A stretch of 64,000 bases of DNA from Portunus trituberculatus (taxonomy: Eukaryota > Arthropoda > Malacostraca > Decapoda > Portunidae). Below, one piece after another: positions 14,347 to 24,210 of the stretch. The position numbers and the translations under genes are program-made. The DNA lies in the NCBI RefSeq assembly GCF_017591435.1, contig NC_059268.1, positions 12,794,184-12,858,183 of the forward strand, read 5' to 3'. Below the pieces are notes generated by a model, which saw only the letters and a program-made list of their open reading frames with translations, was not told where the DNA came from and did not search any database. Position 1 is the first letter of the stretch, and each line of letters opens with the position of its first letter.

Positions 14347-14348
<2 letters not shown>

Positions 14349-14424
<76 letters not shown>
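14349..14424. repeat. (GA)n microsatellite
   Basis: About 76 bp of uninterrupted GA. Confidence 0.95.
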
Positions 14425-14426
<2 letters not shown>

Positions 14427-14919
14427 AGGAGAATCATATCAGTGAAAGTAGGGAAACGTAGATAAATTTTTGTGAACCCGTAGAATTGGTGATGACTGTA
14501 GGAGCCCAGTGCAGGTAAAAATAGTCATTTCGCTGTGATGAGACTGCCGCTGTTCAGCTGCATCCCTGGCATATTTGTGCCAAATCTCAGTTATTTGTAT
14601 AGATTGTCTTATTTTTTTTTAGTAATATTAACACGCCTTCATATCTATCAGTAAGTATTTGACTTTTCATAGTTATAGGTGTTTGCTACAAGAAAAGTAA
14701 TGCCGTAAAACACCTAGCACTAGTGCCCCGAGGTATGACAGTGATGCGGGATATTTAAAAGTGCTAATTGCCTTGCTTCTTTCATATATATAGTTCATAT
14801 TATCAACTGAGTGATACATGATGATAAGAAATGAAGCTTAATTTTGAATCAATGTATATTCAGGAGGAAGAAGTCAGTACAATCAGAGGGTAGAATTAGT
14901 GCAGGACTGTCAGGAAGCA

Positions 14920-15083
14920 TAGACGCCCGCCTGCCGCCTGGGCCGCCATGTTGAGGCGGAGCAAGGTAGACAGGCACAGGTGTCGGCGCGGGCACGTGTC
15001 AGAAGAAATGCTCAGTGTTGATGCCTTTTCAGATAATACGCAGTGCACGGCGGCTTAATCAACAATTGAAGGAGCTCTTGAAG
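14920..15083 (+). promoter_or_regulatory. DPH5: Candidate DPH5a promoter and 5' UTR exon
   Basis: The interval is richer in CpG than its surroundings and contains GCCGCCATGTTG at about 14942, which matches the YY1-type element often found at housekeeping start sites. A strong donor (GAAG then gtaagt, GT at 15084) ends the candidate exon. The matching acceptor would be TTTTTCAG ending at 17549, just before the DPH5a start codon. The model is inferred from signals only; no RNA support is available here. Confidence 0.35.
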
Positions 15084-16690
15084 GTAAGTAGTGGCGCGGG
15101 CAGTCACTCATTGTTAAGTTCAGCATGAGATATAGTTTAGTCGGTGAGCAACAGCGGGCAGCAGCAGGCGTTGCTCTGCTGCGGGCATGGGCACACCTGC
15201 CACGGAAGGTCAGGAAAGGTCATGGCAGCGTGGGTGTTAGGCCTTGTTTCCACGTCTGGACGGCATTGTCTTCTACTAAAAATGGCCTCTAGTTAGAGCA
15301 GCAATTGCATTGTTGTTCTTTATTGGTAGTGTGGAGTGTGAAATAAATAAGTTTATGTGTGTGGTATGAAAAACAAAAGGTGTCACCCTGTCAGGAATTG
15401 CCAAGGCGTGCCTCGTTGCTAGTGTCAGGGAGACACGTGGCTTGAGGCGGCAACACTGCCTCTCACTCGCAGCAGACGCCACTCGCTAGACTGTCCAAGG
15501 ACCGAGACAGTTTGTGGGTAAGACAGGAGCACCAAGCCACCGACTAGCTTCAGAGTGGTAATAAATAACCCGTAATGTCGTTGTCACATCCCATAATTTT
15601 ACTCACAGCACTAGTGCAAGCTGAGAACATGTCATTGTATTGTATCCTCACGAATGCAAGAAAACAAACTTGTCCGTGTTTGCTTTTGGTTGTTATTTCT
15701 TGTCACTTTTTTGGAGATTTTTTTTTTTACCATAGGGCCTCAACTTTCTGAATTAGTTTCTCTGATCGAATACTGAACACACAGTAGCGCCAGTATTCTT
15801 ATTAAGATGTTAACCAAGCACACCCTGGACCTTTTGCTTCCCGTGAAGATATACTCTTAAGTCAGGTTAGGTTAGTGGCCAAATGTTAGGGATCACTTGA
15901 GATAACCCTCGCCCTCAATTATATTAGGGTACATTAAATTATGTAGGGCAAAGGGTTCATTGAGGGTAAAACCTCAGTTTGGTATTCCCTATCCTAAAAC
16001 TTTTCCCATGAGGTCCCCCAATTTTTTAAGGATAGAGGAGAGAATGAGGATAAGATATATTAGGGCTAACTGCAACTTTACTATTGTGGTTCTCATAATC
16101 TGATCACAATTCTTATTTTTAGATTCCTCATAGCTTTTTTCTGTGCATTTATTCCTACTTGTAGAGGGAGTACTACATATGAAGGAGCAATGGGGAATCT
16201 TCAGAACTAAACTATCAGATGTTGTTACTACTGCATGCTCCCTAGTGACACAAAGTAAAATATTGTTATAAATCCCATGTGCATACAGATGTGTAGAACA
16301 TTGATCATAATGTTGTAAGAATTGTTTCTACTTCAAAATATCATGTAATGATATTTTTGAGAGATTGGTCAAAACAAATATTTTATGTGATTATCTGGTA
16401 ATACTACAAACACTATTTTAATATTACATATTACAAGTCTATAATCTCAAGCTTTTTCTCGTTAAGAATTCTGAGTTATGAGACCATCTACCTGAACCCC
16501 CAGTTATCTGATATCAAACTGAATATTAATTTAGTGACTGACAGTAACTCAGTATGCAGTGCTACTGCAAAGGATATTATTAGATCAGCCATTTAAGTAC
16601 CCCTGGAAATCTTATTGTGAACCACAGAGGGTTTTCAAATATCAGGTTGAAAACCTGATTTGAACAATAATAAAGAAAAAATCAGATAGC

Positions 16691-16692
<2 letters not shown>

Positions 16693-16755
<63 letters not shown>

Positions 16756-17317
16756 GATCAACCGATATGTTTTTTTCAGGGCCGATACCAATACCGATTA
16801 TTAGTAGTCAAGGAGGCAGATAACCAATATTTGGAGCTGATATTCATTTGCAGTAAAAGGGAAAACATTGGCATCAAAATTTTGAATAATACAAACTCCA
16901 CTTAACTTTTTTTAAATGCCTTTAAGCATATGTTTATTTAACAGCTTTTCAGATTTGCAACATGTTAGTCTTTTTTTTTTTTTTTTTACAAAAAGTGGAG
17001 GGAGCTTCCAGGCTCAGCAGCATGTCTTATAAAGTTAAATGAAAACTTAAACAAATAAATAGCTCCCTATAGTTTTCTACAGTAAATAAAGTTTGGCTGT
17101 TATTGTGGCTCTGCTTGTAACCAATCGGATGGTGCTGTGGGTAGGACAATACTGGAGACAGAGTAGTGACAGCAGACAGAGAGGCGTGGCTGCATCAGAG
17201 CCAAAATAACCCAGTTTTAAATTGATCTCTTATTGGCCGTCGAATTGAAAAAATAAAAAAGGTGGATGACGACATGCGTCAAAATGCTTAATATCAGCGG
17301 TGATAATCGGTTGATCC

Positions 17318-17382
<65 letters not shown>
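16693..17382. mobile_element. hAT-like MITE inside a (TA)n repeat
   Basis: A 569-bp element (about 16752-17320) starts TAGAGATCAACCGAT and ends ATCGGTTGATCCCTA, an imperfect terminal inverted repeat of the hAT type. It is flanked on both sides by long (TA)n runs (16693-16751 and 17321-17382), as expected if it landed inside one TA tract. The usual 8-bp hAT target duplication would then be ATATATAT and cannot be told from the repeat. No transposase ORF is present, so the copy is non-autonomous. It lies in the candidate 5' UTR intron of DPH5a. Confidence 0.65.
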
Positions 17383-17384
<2 letters not shown>

Positions 17385-17554
17385 TACTACTACTACTACT
17401 ACATAAGTCCTAATTTCATGAAAAAAAAATTTCCGAGTTTGAAGGGCGGCAGGAATAGAGATTGACATAATAAATATTAGCATGATGCAGTCACCATATT
17501 AAACACTGCTTTTGTAATTTGATGGATGAATTGCATTTCTATTTTTCAGGATTA

Positions 17555-17650
17555 ATGAGCCTCAATTATGGTGTTCTATCTCATTGGGTTGGGCTTGGGA
17601 GACCCACGAGATGTGACAGTGAGAGGCCTGGAGGTGATCAAGAACTGTGA
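17555..17650 (+). other. Upstream ORF overlapping the DPH5a start
   Basis: An ATG at 17555, 13 nt before the DPH5a ATG, opens a 31-codon ORF in another frame that ends at TGA 17648-17650, past the DPH5a start. It lies in the mRNA only if the exon begins at or before 17550, as the acceptor ending at 17549 suggests. Its context (TTAATGA) is weak, so leaky scanning to the DPH5a ATG is expected. Confidence 0.4.
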
Positions 17651-20600
17651 GCGTGTCTACCTTGAGGCATACACCTCCATCCTTAGTGGAGGCAAGGAAG
17701 CTCTGGTGGGTCACCATTCTATAGCTAGTGCGTGCTGTGATCATGTATTTTGATGTATCTATAGTAAATCCTATTTTTTTTAATGATTGTCACATATCCA
17801 GTGTGTTTACTGATTGTGGTAACATGTAATCTCTTTAATTTTTTTATATATAGTATTTACTGTGGATTATGACAATTTTGAAGATACTGTAATGATTTGC
17901 CATGTTAATGTTTCAGGAGAAGTTTTATGGTCGCAAAGTGATATTAGCTGACAGAGAACAGGTAGAGCAGGCCTCAGATGAGCTGTTTGTGGGAGCCAAA
18001 TCCAAAGATGTGGCCCTGCTGGTGGTGGGGGACCCTCTTGGTGCTACAACCCACACTGACCTTAAACTACGGGCTCACCAGTTGGGCGTCCCTGTGGAGG
18101 TGAGTGGCTGCTACAGAGGTGCTTGTGGTGCATTACAAAGATTATTTGTTTTCCTTTGTTATAGAACAGAAAAGAGCACATGGTTCAAACGAAGAGTTGA
18201 TATGATTGCTGCTACTTCTCTCCTCATGTTTCATTTTACTATTTTAGGCTTTTTAAATACAATGCAGGAAAGAAACCATAGTTTAAGCTAGTAACTGGTA
18301 TAATAGCTGCTTTTGGACTGATAGGGGGTATGGTGGTATCAAGGCAGCCATCAAACACCAGGTTCTATCACACCTGAACAGACTTTATTGCATGTTATGA
18401 TGATCTATACTCACTATGGCCACAGTTATCTTGTACAGTAACTCCTTGTTATACGGTACATATGCGTCCCTGAAAACCTTACCGCAAATCGAAATTACCA
18501 TATACCGAACCCCTTATAACATGTAATAATAGGGAATGTGTTCCAGCACTTCGAAAGTCACCCCTACAGACATGAAAATACATGAAAATAGTCATATAAA
18601 ATAATGTAAAGTACTGGGCAAAAGAAACAAACAGAAAATGTTTTTATTTACCTTTCACTCGCCATGTACTCTATCAGATGATGTCCCTTCCGAGGCTAAG
18701 GGACAGTAGGGATTTCAGCCCTTACTCATCTTCCGCTGAGTAGGCAGATGAGGCTCTGCTCTTCAGATTCTATGTATTCTCCCCAGCTTTTTTTTTATAG
18801 CCTCACGATTCTTTAACACCGTTCAGACTGTTGACTAGGCTAGGCCTAAGTTTCAACTTATGGCAGACATACCTTCTCCCTGCTCCTTCCTCTTCAAAAT
18901 ATCTAATTTTACCTCCAATTTCAGACTACTCCTCTTTCGCTTTGCATTTTCAACTCCAACTGTGTCTGCAGAATGTTTTGGGGCCATTATGGGTGCATCA
19001 CTGTGCGTTGTGATATCTACAAAAAACACGCCGTAAGGATTTCACCTGTGTTCAGTGGGAAACACAGGAGAAGACTGGTTGTTGTGGTGGGCGTATGGCG
19101 TGGTGGCGCTACTGTACGGTGTAAACAAAACACGAGCGGATACCTTATCTGTTAATTTTTCTTACCGTAAATAGAATCCAGGGTAGTAATTACCTAACAC
19201 TGTAACTGTGAATTTACCGGATAACGAAGTACCGTATAAGGAGGACTTACTGTAGTTTTTAAGTGTTATTAGATATTAACCTGGTGTCTATGGCTTTTAC
19301 ATTTATCCAGCCATAAACAGTGTGAACAGTAGATTTAGGATAGTAAATAAGTGAATACTCATGAATTTTTCAGATGATAGTTTGCAAATGTACAAATTAT
19401 TTATGGACAGCTGCAGCATCTCCTTTACAATTTTTCAGATAATTAGCAATGCATCAATTTTGAATGCTGTTGGTTCATGTGGGTTGCAGCTGTATCATTT
19501 TGGAGAAACTGTGTCCATTCCTTTCTGGCAAGATGGATGGGAGCCAGTCAGCTTCTGTGATAAGATCAACAAAAATCTACGGAAAAGGCTCCACACACTT
19601 TGTCTTTTAGGTAATTAGTTTATTGTTCTGTTCTAACAATTACACTCCCCTCTTATGATATGCTAGATTAGGTTCATCAGCATTATGTGTTTTTATGAGG
19701 TCATGTTCCATGTTGGGTGGTGGGGGAGTGAGAGAGTTGTTCATCTGTCGAAACGATAGTTACTCCTAGTGAGGTCTAATACCAGGGTTCAGGGGGTGCT
19801 GTGAACTTGTCATTACAGCCAGATGTGATCTCACTGTGAACATTTCCTTTTTGTCACACAGCACAAGTAGCTAGGCGGATATATGACAAAAAATGGCCGA
19901 ATTGTTCACTTTGGGTTAAAAGCATGGCATTTGGCACAAAGTTAGTCTAGACCCTTATGAAGATTTTCAGATATGGGGCCATCATGAATTCTGCCCAGGA
20001 AGCGAATGGCAGCCATTTTCCAATATGGCCGCCAGTAGAATATTATATGCCCCCTCCCTACGGTTTTTCAAGGATGGCAAGGATGATTGCTGAATTTGAG
20101 TCTTCAGTGGAGGCTATGGAGAGCAAGCAGAGCAAAGAGATGAGGCACCTTGAACAGACTGCAAGCATTCAGAAGACGTTTGTCACACAGGTGTGTTCCC
20201 TGGTTGAGGTCATAACTGACATGGGGAATCCATTCATCGAGGAGAGCCAGGAGTTGATATGTCTTGACACCCATGACATCATGGATGAAGAAGCTGCCAA
20301 GTCCGTTCGTCAGGCTGAAGAACTTGGAGTACAGCAGTATCAGTCCTTTGTTGAAGAGCGCCTCGTGAATGGCAGCAAGCCTCTCAGTGACAGGATCACG
20401 AAGAACAAACTCCAACTGTTCGGACAACCTCCAGCAAGAGGCAAGTCCCAGTCCACGTCCAAGTTACAGTCTCTTAAGAGTGACTGCTCACTATTTTCGC
20501 GACTGTACATTGCGTGTCAATCACGAGACGGTGATCTAAATGAATTCTTCAGACACGAAAATCAGAGGTGCCCACCGTCTCTGTCTCAGGATGGCAAGTT

Positions 20601-23600
20601 ACGCCAGGGCAAGAAGTCAGATCTTCTTGACTGCCTCACTAGCAGTGTTGAGTGTAGCATTGATGCTCCCGATTCTGATGCGATCATCCTCGATGGTGCT
20701 GCGCTTGTGAACATGCTGAAGCCAGTTGTTTGCACAACATTCAATGACTATGCAGACAAAGTCTTCTTGCCTTACATTGAAAAGCAGCTGGAGCGAGCAG
20801 ACAGGGTGGATATAGTGTGGGACCAGTACCTTGAGAACAGCTTGAAGTCTGAAACCAGAAAGCGCCGCGGAAAGGGGATCAGACGCCGGGTTCAAGGGAA
20901 CAACAACTTACCTGGCAACTGGCAGCAGTTTCTGAGACTTGATGCAAACAAGCAGGAACTGTTCACATTCCTGGCTAGATGCACAATGAAAATGCAGCAC
21001 CGACCAGATGGAAAGCAGCTTGTTGCCACCCTAGGTGATGGTGTTCTTTGCAATCCACCAGATGAAAGCATCACTGCAGCACTGAGCCCCTGTACTCAGG
21101 AAGAAGCCGACACAAGAATGCTGCTGCACACTGCTGATGCTGTCCGACAAGGATGCCAGAAGATTGTCCTGCGTACAGTTGATACCGATGTGGTGGTCCT
21201 GTCAGTCGCTGCAGTGCCAAGGCTACACTTAAAGCACCTGTGGATTGCTTTTGGGACTGGCCAGAACTTCAAATACATACCTGCCGACGAAATAGCATCT
21301 CGCATTGGTCCTGAAAGAGCCACTGCTCTACCTATGTTCCATGCTTACACAGGGTGTGATGTCGTCTCATCCTTCACCAGAAGAGGGAAGAAGCTAGCAT
21401 GGCAGACCTGGAATGCCTTTGATGATGTAACAGCCACGTTTGGTCTCCTGTGCGATGCTCCTGGAGAGATAGATGATGAAGCTATGACCATGCTGGAGCA
21501 CTTCACAGTCTTCCTGTATGACCGCACCAGTGACCTGGACAGCATTGACGAAGTGCGCCAGCATCTCTTCACCAAGCGGGCATGCCAATGGAATCGCTGC
21601 CGCCAACGAGAGCTGCACTGGTGCAGCATGCCAAGAGGGCAGTCTACCAGGCTGGCCACATCTGGGGGCAAGCCTTTACTGCCGCTCCTGCCCTTCCATC
21701 TCCAGGAGACTGGGGTTGGACAGAGCCACCAGACTGGAAGCCACTGTGGACTACCCTTCCTGAGGCCAGCATCTCCTCTCGAGAGCTGCTGTGCTGTGGC
21801 TGCAGAAAAGGTTGCAGAGGTCACTGCAAGTGCAACAAGGCGGCCTTGAGGTGTACTGCTCTCTGCCAGTGTGGAGGTGACTGTGAAAACTAACAGTGAC
21901 ACTCACTGGGGCTATCGGCTGAGGCTCGGTGTGTACGGTACTGGACCGTCAGTGTATAGTTTGTGTAGTAATGACATTTTGTACCCCACTCTTTGTGTAT
22001 TGAGTGTATTGTACGAGTGTATTGTGTACCACTATGTATTACCTACATATAGGGCTCAAGTTCGCGTAACGGTTCAGCTTTGTTTACGTATTTTTGAAGT
22101 AGGTTGTCCATATTCAACATATTATTAGGCCTTTCTCAGGGTCAGCAACCGCCTGATGACGGTCGGAGATTGACTCGACCGAGCGATACTATGGTAATAA
22201 AACTTACCGAGGACAAAAATCCGAAAAAATATGATGTTTTGGGTAAAAAAGGGGTATTTCCCCTATTTTCGCAAAAATTGTCATTTTAAGGTCAACCAAG
22301 GTCATCATAGGTCATCATAGGTCAAATATGTAGTTACCCTCAGAACGTCATAATAAATATCTTATTAATCTGAAAGCATTTAATCCACTTTTAAACACGT
22401 TATGCTGACAAAATTACCCTGAATTAGGTTATGTACATTTTACTGGCGGCCATATTGGAAAATGGCTGCCATTCGCCTCCTGGGCAGAGTTCATGATGGC
22501 CCCATATCTGAAAATCATCATATAGGCCTAGCCTAACTTTCTGCCAAATGTCATGCTTTTAACCCAAAATGAACAATTTAGTCATATATCCGCCTAGCTA
22601 AAGGGGGCAGTCACAGCCTGTCCTCTAAAGACAACTCTATTTCTTCACACAAAACTACATGTATCTAACTACTCACACATTCTTCATGCAAAAGAAGAAA
22701 AAAAATCAGTACTTTTTTTTTTTTTTTGTTGTTGCCCTTAGCCAGTCTTCCGTCTTACATTAAAAAAAAAATAATGATGATTAAATGTTGGTTGCTCTAC
22801 CAGACTCCGGCTCTTTATCTACCAGCGTTGATTTTGAGATTTGTGTATGTACAGAATTGCTTGAAGGCCCCTTGGTCTTTTAGTCTTCATGTTTGTTGAA
22901 GAAGTTGTAAAGATGATGAAATAAGATCCTCACTGACAAGTGTAAGTTTGTTTGTGGACATACTGGAATGCTAATGGAATGCCAGGAAGAATAAAAATGG
23001 TATTTGGTAAGATTGAATATTATAAGATGAAAGAGTGCTGAAAGAAATGTTTGGGAGTGATATATGGAGCACATGAGAATTGGTTATCTTTTTTAGTGTG
23101 AGAAAAAAATTATTATGGTCTACAGAGGAGCAGATGTAAGATTGTTGTAATGTGCAAGAAATTAATGCCATGTATTGACTGCCACGTGTATAGGCCTTTT
23201 CAACATAATTTTATTATTCTTGGCCAGTATCCCTCTTACCAATGCACACCTACAGTGATACATCAATTATCTTACAAGATATAGTTTTATAGGTGTCTTT
23301 TGATGGATTACTGTTTTCAGATATAAAGGTGAAGGAACAGAGTTTAGAAAACCTGCTCCGAGGAAGAAAAATCTTTGAGCCTCCTCGGTACATGCGTGTG
23401 GCTCAGGCAGTGCAACAGCTGTTGGCTGTGATTGAGCGGCACCAAAGCTCCTCCAAAGGGGAAGACAGAGACTGGCTGCTGACAGAAGACTCTCTTTGTG
23501 TTGGACTTGCAAGAGTTGGCACCCCATCCCAGCAGATTATTAAAGGAAAATTAAAAGGTGAATAGAAGAAATATTTAAACCATTGTCGTCTGACAGTTTT

Positions 23601-24210
23601 CATGCCCTCCACAAAAGTTGTATGGGGTTTGCTAGAGTTTTCTTAGGCTCAGGAGGAAAACTTCTCCTTTGTTAATGGTTTTTGCATAACATACAAAGTG
23701 TGATTGTATTTACTGGCATATAATTTACTTGTGAAGATCATTTGTGCCAAAACTTTTAAATTTAGTACACATGTTACTTCTCTACCCAAATTTTTATTTC
23801 TTACATTTTATCTTTATTTTCTCCCTACTTAAGTGGTATTATATCCAGCTCTTGATTGTCCCTGTTCTTCATGATATTATTTTTACAATGGCCTTCCAAC
23901 TAGGATTTTGTCAAGTACTTCTCTAGATCTTACATACTGTCTGCCCATCAAGAGGTTGGATATATCCCACTAATTTCTGTTTTTTGGTCTTATGACTTGG
24001 TCAGATTAAATTGAAATTCATATTTGTTCAAATTTTCTATTAACAGAACTGGTTGACTGTGACCTTGGGGAGCCTCTTCACTCACTTATTGTATGTGGTG
24101 AATGTCATCCAGTGGAGGAGGAAGCCTTAGAAAAATTGGCAGCTTATTTTATGGGGCATGAAGACAATTTGAAGCATAAACCCACAAGTAACAAAGGATC
24201 TTCCACATGA
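17568..24210 (+). CDS. DPH5: Diphthine methyl ester synthase, copy a (DPH5a), 5 coding exons
   Basis: Exons 17568-17705, 17917-18099, 19439-19610, 23321-23557 and 24047-24210 join in phase with GT/AG introns to give 297 aa; human DPH5 is about 285. The enzyme uses S-adenosylmethionine to methylate the modified histidine of elongation factor 2, the second step of diphthamide synthesis in the cytosol. Visible hallmarks are GLGLGDP at residues 7-13, GDPLGATTH at 84-92, the conserved NASILNAVG segment from 111, FGETVS, HTLCLLDIKVKEQSLENL across the exon 3/4 junction, and GLARVG and DLGEPLHSL near the end. The usual His before NAS is Ser110. The start is the ATG that aligns with other DPH5 proteins; an upstream out-of-frame ATG lies at 17555. 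The stop TGA (24208-24210) overlaps the DPH5b start. Intron 3 carries a 2.7-kb transposon and intron 2 a MITE. Confidence 0.93.
18436..19252. mobile_element. Tigger/pogo-like MITE in DPH5a intron 2
   Basis: An 817-bp element between TA dinucleotides (18434-18435 and 19253-19254). It begins CAGTAACTCCT, and the reverse complement of its right end begins CAGTAAGTCCTCC; both ends continue with TTATACGGTAC. TA target duplications and CAG termini fit the Tc1/mariner superfamily, pogo/Tigger branch. No intact transposase ORF is present. Confidence 0.65.
19957..21893 (+). pseudogene. Transposon-encoded XPG/FEN1-like nuclease ORF with one frameshift
   Basis: The long ORF (630 codons, 19957-21849) belongs to a protein family I recognise as abundant and unnamed in invertebrate genomes. 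Acidic motifs follow the FEN1/XPG order: DGAALVNML at about residue 245-250, DIVWDQYL, EEADTRML, TVDTDVVV and TGCDVV. This suggests a metal-dependent PIN-like nuclease fold (inference). No DDE transposase or RT motif was seen. Near 21575 the family reading continues in another frame (opened by MPMESLPPTRAAL) and ends at TAA 21891-21893 in a Cys-rich tail (CGCRKGCRGHCKC and CQCGGDC) resembling a CXC zinc-binding module. The last 90 or so codons of the long ORF are therefore off-frame, and this copy is probably broken. The first codons lie inside the inverted repeat; the true start may be the MARM at about 20072. Confidence 0.75.
22289..22324 (+). promoter_or_regulatory. Four AGGTCA half-sites at exact 10-bp spacing
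   Basis: AGGTCA occurs at 22289, 22299, 22309 and 22319, always on the same strand with 4-bp spacers. This is three overlapping DR4 arrangements of the nuclear-receptor half-site. It lies inside the nuclease transposon, just inside its right inverted repeat. Function is untested. Confidence 0.55.

Larger units (their letters stand above)
19868..22600 (+). mobile_element. 2.73-kb TIR transposon carrying an XPG-like nuclease ORF (AcademX-like?)
   Basis: The left end (19868 to about 20036) and right end (about 22436-22600) are long inverted repeats of about 165 bp. Shared blocks include TAGCTAGGCGG, GGTTAAAAGCATG, TTTCAGATATGGGGCC and GGCAGCCATTTTCC. The trinucleotide AAG flanks both sides, so the target duplication may be 3 bp; TA is an alternative reading. 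The element sits in DPH5a intron 3, in the gene's orientation. From memory, the Academ superfamily has 3-4 bp duplications and a branch (AcademX) with an XPG nuclease. That assignment is inference and needs a Repbase comparison. Confidence 0.8.

Noticed and set aside
20104..20427. Minus-strand ORFs opposite the nuclease ORF
   Set aside because: They are shadows of the plus-strand coding sequence, which has the conserved motifs.
21585..21849. The last part of the 630-codon transposon ORF as real protein
   Set aside because: Family sequence continues in a neighbouring frame here. This tail is Cys/Ser/Pro-rich by accident.
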